A DNA stretch of 64,000 bases from Cochlodiniinecator piscidefendens (GTDB taxonomy: Bacteria; Pseudomonadota; Alphaproteobacteria; Rhodobacterales; Rhodobacteraceae). The stretch lies in assembly GCF_011326755.1 (NCBI RefSeq), contig NZ_JAAOIE010000001.1:522344-586343 (forward strand), in the 5' to 3' direction. Under the pieces are notes generated by a model. That model made no database searches. It saw only the letters and a program-made list of their open reading frames with translations, and had not been told where the DNA came from. Numbering within the stretch: the stretch's first letter is position 1; each line of letters opens with the position of its first letter. Both the position numbers and the translations under genes were made by a program. Below are positions 29,304-38,756 of this stretch, in pieces.

Positions 29304-31240
29304 GCGTCCTCCTCCAATTGGATAAGTGCGGCACCTGCCTCTACCTGCGCGCCTTCGCTGGTCAAAACTTCGGCGACAACCCCATCGCGTGCCGCTAATA
29401 AAGAGTGTTCCATCTTCATCGCCTCAAGAACCGCAAGCCGATCACCCTCTTTCACGCTTTGACCCACCTCAGCAAACACCGCTTTGACCAAACCCGGCAT
29501 CGGCGCCTCAATCAAATTACTATTACCACCTTTAGACGATTGCTGGTCCAGCGGATCATAACCTTCGAAATGGTAGGAGTTGCCGAAAAAGACGCTTACG
29601 TTTCCAGCCAAACACACAACTTTTGCCCGCGTCTTTGCGCCATCGACAAACCATACAGATCCTGTGCGTTCCAACGCATGGACCGTTTCGCCGATTTCCA
29701 CGGTAAACGATGTCGGTGATTGCGCCACGATCCGCGCCTCTAACATGTCCCCCCTATATACATAGGAAGCTGTCTGCGGCGGGCTCCCCCAAAGGGAAAA
29801 TCCGGTATCGGGGGCATTTTCGCCCGATAACCGGGCAAAGCCTAACGCCGCCAAAGCCCGCGTTTTGCTGCACGCAATCGGATCGACCGCCAAAACGTCT
29901 AAATCGCGATCAATCAGCCCCGTATCCATATCACCCGCTGCAAACACCTCATGACGGGTCAGCGCCTTCAAAAACGCGAGATTGGTCACAGACCCCGCAA
30001 CTTCCGTTGCACTTAGCGCGTTTTCCAGTTTGCTCAGTGCTTCGCGGCGTGTCGCGCCATGGACAATCACCTTTGCAATCATCGGATCATAGAACGGAGA
30101 AATTGTATCACCTGCTCGAACGCCGCTGTCTGCGCGTGCATCATCTGGAAACGCGAGATGAGTCAAAGTTCCCGTCGCTGGCAAAAACCCCTTTGGCACA
30201 TCTTCCGCATACAACCGCGCCTCAAACGCATGACCGTTGATGCTGAGATCCTTCTGCTCCAATGGCAACGGCCCACCAGAAGCCACACGCAATTGCCACT
30301 CAACCAGATCAACGCCAGTGATCGCCTCAGTCACCGGATGTTCGACCTGTAATCGTGTGTTCATTTCCATGAACCAAAATCCATCTGCGCGCAGTCCCCC
30401 AGAACCATCCACAATGAATTCAACCGTACCCGCCCCAGCATAGCCAATCGCCTCTGCCGCTTTGACGCCAGCCTGCCCCATGGCATCGCGCACGGCATCC
30501 GTCATGCCCGGCGCCGGGGCCTCTTCGATCACCTTTTGGTGGCGACGCTGCAAAGAACAATCACGCTCAAACAAATGAACGGCCTGCGTGCCATCCCCAA
30601 AAACCTGCACCTCAATATGACGCGGAGATGTAATGAATTTCTCGATCAGGCAATCCGCATTGCCAAAGGCTGTCTGCGCTTCGCCCTGCGCGCTGATCAA
30701 TGCTGTCGCGAAATCCTCAGCACGTTCGACAAGGCGCATACCTTTGCCGCCACCACCTGCGACCGCTTTGATCAACACAGGGTAGCCAATTTTATCCGCC
30801 TCGGCGGCTAAAAATGCAGGGTCCTGATTACGACCATGATATCCCGGCACAACGGGAACGCCTGCCTTTATCATCAATGCCTTAGCCGCGTCTTTTAAAC
30901 CCATTGCACGAATGGCGGTGGCGGACGGCCCGATAAAGATCAGCCCCGCTGCTGCAACACTTTCAACAAAGTCAGGATTTTCAGACAAGAACCCATAGCC
31001 CGGATGTATCCCCTCGGCCCCAGTCTCCAGCGCCGCCTGAATAATCACATCCCCACGCAGGTAACTTTCCGCTGGGGCCGAACCACCGATATGCACGGCT
31101 TCATCCGCCATTTCGACATGTTTCGCACCTGCATCAGCGTCCGAATATACGGCCACAGTGCGCACCCCCAATCGCCGCGCTGTTTCCATCACACGACAGG
31201 CAATTTCACCGCGATTTGCAATCAGGATTTTACGAAACAT
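29300..31240 (-). CDS. liuD: Methylcrotonyl-CoA carboxylase alpha (biotin) subunit
   Basis: A 646-residue protein with biotin carboxylase (residues 1-445; MFRKILIANRGEIACRV, GGGGKGMR, EMNTRLQVEHPVTE) and a C-terminal biotin carboxyl carrier domain with the biotin Lys in VLEAMKMEHSL near residue 612. It carboxylates biotin for 3-methylcrotonyl-CoA carboxylation together with the beta subunit at 32409-34013; those two genes are separated here by a nitronate monooxygenase gene. Propionyl- or geranyl-CoA carboxylase is the alternative, but the operon context favours methylcrotonyl-CoA. Confidence 0.93.
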   Translation of the reverse strand: MFRKILIANRGEIACRVMETARRLGVRTVAVYSDADAGAKHVEMADEAVHIGGSAPAESYLRGDVIIQAALETGAEGIHPGYGFLSENPDFVESVAAAGLIFIGPSATAIRAMGLKDAAKALMIKAGVPVVPGYHGRNQDPAFLAAEADKIGYPVLIKAVAGGGGKGMRLVERAEDFATALISAQGEAQTAFGNADCLIEKFITSPRHIEVQVFGDGTQAVHLFERDCSLQRRHQKVIEEAPAPGMTDAVRDAMGQAGVKAAEAIGYAGAGTVEFIVDGSGGLRADGFWFMEMNTRLQVEHPVTEAITGVDLVEWQLRVASGGPLPLEQKDLSINGHAFEARLYAEDVPKGFLPATGTLTHLAFPDDARADSGVRAGDTISPFYDPMIAKVIVHGATRREALSKLENALSATEVAGSVTNLAFLKALTRHEVFAAGDMDTGLIDRDLDVLAVDPIACSKTRALAALGFARLSGENAPDTGFSLWGSPPQTASYVYRGDMLEARIVAQSPTSFTVEIGETVHALERTGSVWFVDGAKTRAKVVCLAGNVSVFFGNSYHFEGYDPLDQQSSKGGNSNLIEAPMPGLVKAVFAEVGQSVKEGDRLAVLEAMKMEHSLLAARDGVVAEVLTSEGAQVEAGAALIQLEEDA

Positions 31241-31253
31241 TCTCTGTCACCTT

Positions 31254-32231
31254 CTATTCGAACCGCCAACTGGCGTTTTGGCCGCGCAGCAATGCTTCGC
31301 CATCGCGTGCCATTTCTGTTAATATCTCAGCAGCGGGGGGCCGATTATTGATCAGCCCTGCGGCCTCACCCACAAAGGTATTGGCGACATGCACGTCCCC
31401 TGCCTCCCAAGCCTCGCGCCAACGCACGGCTTCGACCTCAGAATGCGCAATCAAGCCATCTAAATTTCCGTGCCATTGATCGGTAAATGCGTTTTTCAGC
31501 ACCCGCGCTGTATAGCGTTCCGGCCACTTCAATTTACGGGCAACATCCATCACGGATGAGCGGATCGTGTCATCACCCGTTGCCGCAATCGCGGCTTCAA
31601 CCATGTTCGGGTGCACTAAAGATTCCTCTGACGCCCAAAAACGTGACCCAACCAACACACCGTCAGCCCCAAGCATCAAAGCCGCCGCCAAACCGCGTCC
31701 ATCCGCGACGCCCCCTGCGGCAACCAGCAATACATCGGGCGCATTATTGGCCAACCAATTGCCAATTTCCGGTACCAACGTAAACGTTGCGCGGTCCTCG
31801 CCATGACCGCCCGCTTCGGCACCTTGGGCGACAATCACATCGGCCCCTGCCTCAACCGCGATGCGCGCATCCTGAATGGTTTGGACCTGCGCAATCACCG
31901 GAATGCCAGCGGCATGGATCACCTCGACATAAGGCGCGACGGACCCAAATGACAAAAAGATTGCTTGTGGTGCCCGCGCGATCACCTGATCCAGCACTTC
32001 GGGATGTTCGCGTAGTTTCCATGTGATAAAACCGCAGCCAACAGCCGCATTGCCCGCCTCAGCAAATTCGGCGTCGATCCAGCTTGCATCACCGTATCCA
32101 CCACCGATCAAACCCAAGCCACCAGCGCGCCCCACCGCAGAGGCCAACCGCCCCCCCGCCGCAAGCGCCATAGGTGCCGAAATAATCGGTGCCTTTAGGT
32201 TAAACTTATCCGTCAATCGCGTCTTGATCAT
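31254..32231 (-). CDS. Nitronate monooxygenase (NMO/2-nitropropane dioxygenase family)
   Basis: A 325-residue FMN TIM-barrel protein. The phosphate-binding and catalytic elements PIISAPMALAAGG, GGLGLIGGG, AQGAEAGGHG (catalytic-type His) and VAAGGVADGRGLAAAL are typical of the family, which oxidises alkyl nitronates such as propionate 3-nitronate. It lies between the two carboxylase subunit genes, 13 bases from mccA. Its place in leucine breakdown is unknown; protection from nitronate inhibitors of acyl-CoA enzymes is one speculation. The 177 bases upstream (32232-32408) show no gene. Confidence 0.87.
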   Translation of the reverse strand: MIKTRLTDKFNLKAPIISAPMALAAGGRLASAVGRAGGLGLIGGGYGDASWIDAEFAEAGNAAVGCGFITWKLREHPEVLDQVIARAPQAIFLSFGSVAPYVEVIHAAGIPVIAQVQTIQDARIAVEAGADVIVAQGAEAGGHGEDRATFTLVPEIGNWLANNAPDVLLVAAGGVADGRGLAAALMLGADGVLVGSRFWASEESLVHPNMVEAAIAATGDDTIRSSVMDVARKLKWPERYTARVLKNAFTDQWHGNLDGLIAHSEVEAVRWREAWEAGDVHVANTFVGEAAGLINNRPPAAEILTEMARDGEALLRGQNASWRFE

Positions 32232-32408
32232 CTACAGCATCCCAATTTGCACATGCCGCACAGCGCGACACATGTTATTGTGTAGATCATAACTGGTTTT
32301 CCCATACTCGGGTCCAATCGCAATCTCGTGACCGTCACACACCAAAGGTTGCCATATGTTAAGCACCTCGGGGGTACATATAAATTTCAGCGTTTTCAGC
32401 ATCCTAAT

Positions 32409-34013
32409 TCACATCCGAAACACGCCAAATTTCGTCTCTTCAATCGGAGCGCAAAGCGCCGCAGACAAAGACAAAGCCAGCACATCACGGCTTTTGCGTG
32501 GATCAATAATCCCGTCATCCCAAAGTCGCGCAGAGGCGTAGAGCGGATGACTTTGCTCTTCGAACATATCGATCGTTGGTTGTTTAAACGCCGCTTCTTC
32601 CTCAGCGCTCCATGTGCCACCCTGACGTTCGATCCCGTCCCGTTTCACCGTTGCCAAGACCCCTGCGGCCTGCTCACCGCCCATCACAGAAATACGCGAA
32701 TTCGGCCAAGACCACATGAACCTTGGCTGATATGCCCTTCCAGACATTCCATAATTTCCAGCCCCAAAAGAGCCGCCAACAACCATGGTGATCTTGGGAA
32801 CATTCGTAGTCGCAACCGCTGTGACCATCTTAGCGCCGTGACGAGCAATGCCTTCGTTTTCATATTTACGGCCAACCATAAACCCGGTGATATTCTGTAA
32901 AAACACCAAAGGAATATTACGCTGGCTGCACAGTTCAACAAAGTGCGCGCCCTTTTGTGCGGCCTCAGAAAACAACACCCCATTATTGGCAACAATGCCA
33001 ATTGGGCAGCCCTTTAGATGGGCAAAACCACATACAAGTGTCTCCCCAAACCTTTGTTTAAATTCATCAAAGCGTGATCCATCAACAACCCGCGCAATCA
33101 CTTCGCGGATATCATATGGCGTGCGCAAATCAGTTGGTACCACACCCAAAATTTCCTCAGGGTCATACAGGGGTTCTTCGGGGGTAGCCCAATTTACGGT
33201 CGTCGGTTTCGTGCGATTAAAGCTTTGCACCGCGCGTCGAGCCAAAGCGAGCGCATGCGTGTCATCTTCAGCCAAGTAATCCGCAACGCCGGACAAACGC
33301 GTATGCACATCCCCGCCACCCAAATCTTCGGACGTTACAACCTCACCCGTCGCAGCCTTCACCAATGGCGGACCCGCGAGGAAAATTGTGCCTTGCTCTT
33401 TCACGATAATTGTCACATCCGACATCGCGGGCACATACGCGCCCCCGGCAGTGCATGACCCCATCACAACAGCAATTTGCGGAATGCCTTTGGCGCTCAT
33501 GCGGGCTTGGTTATAGAAAATCCGGCCAAAGTGATCCCGATCTGGAAACACTTCGTCTTGATTGGGTAAATTCGCCCCACCACTATCAACGAGGTAAATG
33601 CACGGTAGATGATTTTCCTCAGCGATCTCTTGGGCGCGCAGATGTTTTTTAACCGTCATCGGGTAATAGGTACCCCCTTTGACCGTTGCATCGTTGCAAA
33701 CAACCATAACCTCTTGATTATGAACGCGACCAATGCCTGCAATGACGCCTGCGCACGGGGCGGCACCGCCATACAAACCATGCGCTGCTGTTGCACCAAC
33801 TTCCAAAAACGGGGAACCCGGATCAAGCAAATTTGCAACCCGTTCACGCGGCAACATTTTCCCGCGTGACAGATGCCGATCGCGCGATCTAACGCCGCCA
33901 CCTGCCGCCGCCAAAGCCGCAGCCTCCGCTGCTGTCGCAATCATTTCCTGATGCAGCGTAACATTCTCTTTAAACGTCTCAGATGATGGCAGAGCCTTTG
34001 ATGTTAACTTCAT
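32409..34013 (-). CDS. liuB: Methylcrotonyl-CoA carboxylase beta subunit
   Basis: A 534-residue carboxyltransferase with N- and C-terminal crotonase-fold halves ([52 protein letters not shown]). The length and motifs match MCC beta rather than acetyl-CoA carboxylase. It transfers CO2 from biotin to 3-methylcrotonyl-CoA. It is the second gene of the ivd operon. Confidence 0.94.
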   Translation of the reverse strand: MKLTSKALPSSETFKENVTLHQEMIATAAEAAALAAAGGGVRSRDRHLSRGKMLPRERVANLLDPGSPFLEVGATAAHGLYGGAAPCAGVIAGIGRVHNQEVMVVCNDATVKGGTYYPMTVKKHLRAQEIAEENHLPCIYLVDSGGANLPNQDEVFPDRDHFGRIFYNQARMSAKGIPQIAVVMGSCTAGGAYVPAMSDVTIIVKEQGTIFLAGPPLVKAATGEVVTSEDLGGGDVHTRLSGVADYLAEDDTHALALARRAVQSFNRTKPTTVNWATPEEPLYDPEEILGVVPTDLRTPYDIREVIARVVDGSRFDEFKQRFGETLVCGFAHLKGCPIGIVANNGVLFSEAAQKGAHFVELCSQRNIPLVFLQNITGFMVGRKYENEGIARHGAKMVTAVATTNVPKITMVVGGSFGAGNYGMSGRAYQPRFMWSWPNSRISVMGGEQAAGVLATVKRDGIERQGGTWSAEEEAAFKQPTIDMFEEQSHPLYASARLWDDGIIDPRKSRDVLALSLSAALCAPIEETKFGVFRM

Positions 34014-34077
34014 GATTTTGCCTCGATGAAAATACGCTGAAGATGCAAACTAAGATAGAAAGCTCTTTTCAATCCAA

Positions 34078-35241
34078 TCACTCCATCGCCCCCATCAATT
34101 CGCGTCCAATCAACATGCGGCGGATTTCAGAGGTGCCCGCACCAATTTCCATCAATTTGGCATCGCGCATCAAACGGCTCACGGCGCTGTCATTCATATA
34201 ACCCGCCCCGCCCATCGCTTGCACAGCTTGGTGGGCTTGAACCATGGCCTGCTCAGATGCATAAAGTACACAAGCCGCCGCATCTTGGCGGGTGACTTGG
34301 CCACGATCACAGGCCTTTGCCACTTCGTAAACATATGCACGCGCTGAATTCATTCCGGTGTACATATCTGCGATCTTTCCCTGCATCAGCTGAAACGATC
34401 CGATCGGTTTACCGAACTGTTTTCGCTCAACCATGTAGGGCATGATTTCATCCATGCAGGCCGCCATGATCCCCGTGCCAATGCCTGACAACACAACACG
34501 TTCGTAATCAAGGCCAGACATCAAAACGCGCACGCCTTTGCCCTCTTCCCCGAGAACATTCTCGAAAGGAACTTCGACGTTGTCAAAGACAAGCTCAGCC
34601 GTGTTTGACCCCCGCATCCCCATTTTATCGAAATGCTTTGATGTGGAAAAACCAACCATCTCTTTTTCAATAATAAAGGCCGTCATACCTTTTGACCCAG
34701 CCTCGGGGTCGGTCTTTGCGTAGACGATCAACGTATCTGCATCCGGACCATTGGTGATCCAATATTTGGTGCCGTTGAGCGTGTAGTACCCGTTTTTCTT
34801 TTCGGCGCGCAGCTTCATACCAACGACATCGGATCCTGCCCCCGCCTCAGACATGGCCAAGGCACCCACATGTTCACCAGAAACGAGTTTGGTCAGATAT
34901 TTTTGCTTTTGCGCCTCAGAGCCGTTTAACTTCATTTGATTGACGCACAGATTTGAATGCGCTCCATAGGATAAAGAAACGGAGGCAGACGCCCGCGCGA
35001 TTTCTTCAACAGCGATGACATGGGCCAAATACCCCATTCCAGCTCCGCCGTACTCCTCGCTGACGGTAATACCAAGTAATCCGAGTTCACCCATCTCCCG
35101 CCAAAGTTCGGCAGGAAACTCATTCTGCGCATCGATCTCAGCAGCCATAGGTTTTATACGATCTTGCGCCCAGCGATGCACCATATCGCGCAACGCATTT
35201 ACGTCTTCTCCAAGATCAAAAGTCATTGACGCGGCAAACAT
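34078..35241 (-). CDS. ivd: Isovaleryl-CoA dehydrogenase
   Basis: A 387-residue acyl-CoA dehydrogenase; FAD enzyme converting isovaleryl-CoA to 3-methylcrotonyl-CoA. The catalytic Glu sits in [15 protein letters not shown] near residue 244, the position characteristic of isovaleryl-CoA dehydrogenases, and the flavin motifs ([13 protein letters not shown] and [11 protein letters not shown]) are intact. I start at ATG 35241 ([13 protein letters not shown]), seven bases after GGGAG. First gene of the leucine operon, behind a promoter with a palindrome. Confidence 0.95.
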   Translation of the reverse strand: MFAASMTFDLGEDVNALRDMVHRWAQDRIKPMAAEIDAQNEFPAELWREMGELGLLGITVSEEYGGAGMGYLAHVIAVEEIARASASVSLSYGAHSNLCVNQMKLNGSEAQKQKYLTKLVSGEHVGALAMSEAGAGSDVVGMKLRAEKKNGYYTLNGTKYWITNGPDADTLIVYAKTDPEAGSKGMTAFIIEKEMVGFSTSKHFDKMGMRGSNTAELVFDNVEVPFENVLGEEGKGVRVLMSGLDYERVVLSGIGTGIMAACMDEIMPYMVERKQFGKPIGSFQLMQGKIADMYTGMNSARAYVYEVAKACDRGQVTRQDAAACVLYASEQAMVQAHQAVQAMGGAGYMNDSAVSRLMRDAKLMEIGAGTSEIRRMLIGRELMGAME

Positions 35242-35262
35242 GAGCGCACTCCCGGTGAATTT

Positions 35263-35291
35263 ATTGAACACTTGTTCATTTAATATCTCAA
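35263..35291 (-). promoter_or_regulatory. Promoter with overlapping palindromic operator upstream of ivd
   Basis: Minus strand TTGAGA (35291-35286), 17-base spacer, TTCAAT (35268-35263). A perfect inverted repeat TGAACA-CT-TGTTCA (35265-35278) covers the -10 region, 24 bases before the ivd start, as expected for a repressor site (TetR or other acyl-CoA-responsive regulator). No regulator gene is adjacent. Confidence 0.5.
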
Positions 35292-35392
35292 AACTTCGAT
35301 TCGGTTCAAGCCCCGTTCCCCAGATATAGAAATGACGTGGGGTTCAACGCACCTCGACCACTTAGCTCTGTGGGTGAGATGCATTGAGAGTT

Positions 35393-36598
35393 TTAGTCGG
35401 ATTGCGCCCGAAAAACAGCACTGACTTCGTCTCGGATGATACTGCCAATCAATGCGTAATCTTCCAAACTGAATGTCAAAGGCAATCGCATATCGATCAC
35501 GCCCTTCAGCACCCGGTCCGATTTTGGCATGGGTTCAGACGGGGCATAGCGCCAGCTATCGTAGCGCGATGTGAAGGCAACAGGCTCTGCACCACCGAAC
35601 CATTTCAATTCCACACCGCGTGCGGCGCAGCGTGAAATTACATCGTCAATTGCCTCCTCGGACCAATCCAACAACAAGAACTGAAAAGACGATGCTACAT
35701 AGGCTTCAGCCTCGGGTCGTTCAATCAATGTCATTCCGGGCGTAGACGCCAAGACTTCTTCGACCGCACGGTAGCGTTCGTTCCACGCATTGCAGGCCTT
35801 ATCCAATTCTCGCACTTGAGGACGTAAGATTGCAGCGCGCAGATTATCCATGCGCCCCGAAATATTCGGCGTGACGTACCGAATATCCTTGAACGCATCG
35901 ACCGGCGGGGCCGCTTTGTGGCGCGCATATAACATATAGCTGCCCGACATAATCGTGGATCGGGCCATTAAATCAGCGTCGTCCGAAATTAGAAAACCAC
36001 CTTCGCCAGAATTCACATGCTTATAGGTTTGTGTCGAATAGCAGGCCATAGCCCCATGACGCCCTGATAGAACGCCATTCCAACACGCGCCCATAGTGTG
36101 GGCGCAATCCTCAATAACAATAACGTTTGCAGCATTACAAATGCCCATCAAGGCGTCCATATCACAAATATGGCCACGCATATGCGACAACAGTAGAACC
36201 TTTGCCCCGGTCTGTGCGATTTTCGCTTCCAAATCCTCTAGGTCAATCACCAACCCTTCGGTCACGCCTACAAATGTTGGCACGCCACCGACGGAGGCAA
36301 TTGCGCCGGGAACGGGTGCCAGCGTAAACGCATTGGTCAAAACCTTATCACCAGGGGCGACACCAACAGCGCGCAGCGCCGTCGCAATCGCATATCCACC
36401 AGACGCCACGGCTAAACAGTACTTAACACCCATGTACTCAGCAAATTCTTGCTCTAGCAGCGCCGTTTCGCCATCTTCGCCTTCTAATACGTTGTAGCGA
36501 TGAATACGGCCATTGCGCAGAATTTTTACTGCAGCTTCGATGCCTTCCTCTGAAATCGGTTCTTGTTGTGTAAAACTTCCCGAAAATGCACTCGACAT
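35393..36598 (-). CDS. DegT/DnrJ/EryC1/StrS family aminotransferase
   Basis: A 401-residue PLP-dependent enzyme. The PLP-binding Lys is K193 in STQTYKHVNSGEGG, and the ring-facing Asp is D164 (IEDCAHTMG). Families of this type aminate keto-sugars in surface polysaccharide and antibiotic-type sugar synthesis, but no sugar dehydrogenase, glycosyltransferase or flippase gene is nearby, so the substrate is open. It is 11 bases downstream of gph in the same direction and likely co-transcribed. Confidence 0.9.
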   Translation of the reverse strand: MSSAFSGSFTQQEPISEEGIEAAVKILRNGRIHRYNVLEGEDGETALLEQEFAEYMGVKYCLAVASGGYAIATALRAVGVAPGDKVLTNAFTLAPVPGAIASVGGVPTFVGVTEGLVIDLEDLEAKIAQTGAKVLLLSHMRGHICDMDALMGICNAANVIVIEDCAHTMGACWNGVLSGRHGAMACYSTQTYKHVNSGEGGFLISDDADLMARSTIMSGSYMLYARHKAAPPVDAFKDIRYVTPNISGRMDNLRAAILRPQVRELDKACNAWNERYRAVEEVLASTPGMTLIERPEAEAYVASSFQFLLLDWSEEAIDDVISRCAARGVELKWFGGAEPVAFTSRYDSWRYAPSEPMPKSDRVLKGVIDMRLPLTFSLEDYALIGSIIRDEVSAVFRAQSD

Positions 36599-36609
36599 TG
36601 CTACTTCCT

Positions 36610-37278
36610 CTATCCGATTAACTGCTGAACTGCCGCGTCAAGATCATCAAAATGATCCAAAAATGCCTCAGGGGCCAAATCACACACCGCATCCAACCCT
36701 TGTGGGCCAAACGTTACCAAGAGTGATGGAACGTTTGCTGCGCGCGCTGTGTCTCGGTCCGTTTTTGTATCACCAACCAAAAGCGACGCATGGCCTTCAC
36801 CGCCTGCAGCTTTGACAGCCGCGAAATATGGATCAGGCGAAGGTTTTCGCGTTGGCAGCGTATCCGCGCCAATCAATGCTCCAAAAAGATCCCGCACGCC
36901 GAGGCGAGTCATAAGCTCCTGCGCCAAACCTTCGGGTTTATTCGTACATATGGCTGTTTTATATCCAGCAGCGAGCAAACGCTCAACAGCTGCTACAGCC
37001 CCCGGATACATAACGGTATGCCGATCGATATCTTTGGCATACGCCTTGAGCAACAAAGGATACTGAGCGTCGATCTTAGTCGGATCAGCCACACCTTCTG
37101 CACGTTCGAACCCGAGGGTCAACATTGCACGCCCACCACGCAACGCGGTTCCTTGATCTTTAGCAGGGTCCAGCAAGTCCCCCATACCCAGATCTCTAAA
37201 ACAGGTATTTGCAGCGGCTATTAGATCGCCACTCGTGTCTGCAAGCGTCCCATCCAAATCAAAAACGACAGTCTTCAT
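36610..37278 (-). CDS. gph: Phosphoglycolate phosphatase (HAD family)
   Basis: A 222-residue HAD hydrolase with the nucleophile motif FDLDGTLADT, motif II CTNKPEG, the Lys of motif III (RKPSPDPY) and DTKTDRDTA as motif IV. The cap domain and length are of the Gph type, which hydrolyses 2-phosphoglycolate; related HAD phosphatases can be promiscuous. Divergent from glmU across a 123-base promoter region. Confidence 0.85.
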   Translation of the reverse strand: MKTVVFDLDGTLADTSGDLIAAANTCFRDLGMGDLLDPAKDQGTALRGGRAMLTLGFERAEGVADPTKIDAQYPLLLKAYAKDIDRHTVMYPGAVAAVERLLAAGYKTAICTNKPEGLAQELMTRLGVRDLFGALIGADTLPTRKPSPDPYFAAVKAAGGEGHASLLVGDTKTDRDTARAANVPSLLVTFGPQGLDAVCDLAPEAFLDHFDDLDAAVQQLIG

Positions 37279-37401
37279 ACGGCCCTCAGCGGATTGTCGC
37301 CAAATTATTGCAATATGGCGTAAATTGTTTTGAAGGGACTTCCCCTTGCGAAACTTACAAACTCCGATAAAACGGCGCCCGACAGAATGAAAGAGATTTC
37401 T

Positions 37402-38754
37402 ATGACCACTTCTTTAATTATCCTTGCGGCGGGCAAAGGCACACGCATGAATTCAGAGCTTCCCAAAGTGCTCCATCCATTAGGTGGCGCTCCCTTGGTT
37501 GCGCACGCCATCCAATCGGGCGCGTCGGTTTCACCTGAACGTATTGTTGTTGTTGCAGGGCATGGTGCCGAGGCCGTTGAAAAGGCCGCACAAGACTACC
37601 ACCCCGATTTAACTATGGTTCGCCAAATAGAACAACTGGGCACAGGGCACGCCGTATTGCAGGCAAAAGACGCTCTCTCTGATTTTGACGGAGACGCCAT
37701 TGTTTTGTTTGGGGACACGCCCTTTATCAGTCCTGACACCATCGAAGAGATGATCGCAGCACGTGCTAAACACGCGGTTGTCGTTCTCGGGTTCGAAGCA
37801 GCTGATCCTAAACGTTATGGCCGTTTGGTCATGTCTGGCGACAGCCTAGACCGCATTGTTGAATTTAAAGACGCCAGCGAAGCTGAGCGCGCAATCACTT
37901 TGTGCAATGGCGGCGTTGTTGCGGCCAAGGCTTCTGTCTTGTTTGATTTGCTGTCTCAGGTCACCAACGATAATGCCAGCGAAGAATACTACCTGACCGA
38001 CATCGTTTCGATCGCACGTGATCAAGGGCTTTCAGCGACGGCAGTAATTTGCGCCGAAAGTGAAACTCAAGGGATCAACACCCGTGCTGACCTTGCGAAG
38101 GCGGAACTGACGCTACAAACGCAAAAACGGTCTGAAGCGCTGGAAAACGGCGTGACATTGATCGCACCAGAAACCGTGTTCTTTTCTTATGACACAGTCA
38201 TTGGCCGCGATACCGTTGTTGAACCCAACGTCGTTTTTGGCCCGGATGTCACTGTTGAATCCAACGTTACCTTGCGCGCCTTCAGCCATCTTGAAGGCTG
38301 TCACGTGTCTCAGCGTTCGATTGTCGGCCCCTATGCGCGTTTACGTCCGGGGTCTGAACTGTCAGAAGACAGTAAAATTGGTAACTTTGTCGAGCTTAAG
38401 AATGCCACACTGGGCGAAGGGGCCAAGGTAAACCATCTGTCCTATGTCGGTGATGCAACTATCGGGGCAAATGCCAACATTGGTGCAGGTACTGTGACCT
38501 GCAATTATGATGGCGTAATGAAACATAAAACTGTTATCGGTGAACGTGCCTTTATCGGATCAAGTACAATGCTGGTCGCACCGGTCACTGTGGGACGCGA
38601 CGCCATGACGGCAAGTGGGTCTGTTATTACCAACGACGTGCCCGCCGAAGCCCTGGCCATCGGCCGCGCGCGCCAAGAAAACAAAGCCGGGCTAGCCGCT
38701 AAACTATTTGATCGACTAATTAGCATTAAAGCAAAACGCAAAAAGGATATTTAA
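37402..38754 (+). CDS. glmU: Bifunctional UDP-N-acetylglucosamine pyrophosphorylase / glucosamine-1-P acetyltransferase
   Basis: A 450-residue enzyme making UDP-GlcNAc for peptidoglycan and LPS. The N-terminal uridylyltransferase has LAAGKGTRMNSELPKVLH, and the C-terminal left-handed beta-helix has hexapeptide repeats (residues about 250-430, e.g. NIGAGTVTCNYDG). I start at ATG 37402 (MTTSLIILAAGKG); the 24-codon extension upstream is not homologous. glmS follows after two bases. Confidence 0.97.
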   Translation: MTTSLIILAAGKGTRMNSELPKVLHPLGGAPLVAHAIQSGASVSPERIVVVAGHGAEAVEKAAQDYHPDLTMVRQIEQLGTGHAVLQAKDALSDFDGDAIVLFGDTPFISPDTIEEMIAARAKHAVVVLGFEAADPKRYGRLVMSGDSLDRIVEFKDASEAERAITLCNGGVVAAKASVLFDLLSQVTNDNASEEYYLTDIVSIARDQGLSATAVICAESETQGINTRADLAKAELTLQTQKRSEALENGVTLIAPETVFFSYDTVIGRDTVVEPNVVFGPDVTVESNVTLRAFSHLEGCHVSQRSIVGPYARLRPGSELSEDSKIGNFVELKNATLGEGAKVNHLSYVGDATIGANANIGAGTVTCNYDGVMKHKTVIGERAFIGSSTMLVAPVTVGRDAMTASGSVITNDVPAEALAIGRARQENKAGLAAKLFDRLISIKAKRKKDI

Positions 38755-38756
38755 GT

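Noticed and set aside
37300-37322. CGCCA...TGGCG inverted repeat upstream of glmU as an operator
   Set aside because: Only five pairs with a 13-base spacer; too weak to call without conservation data.
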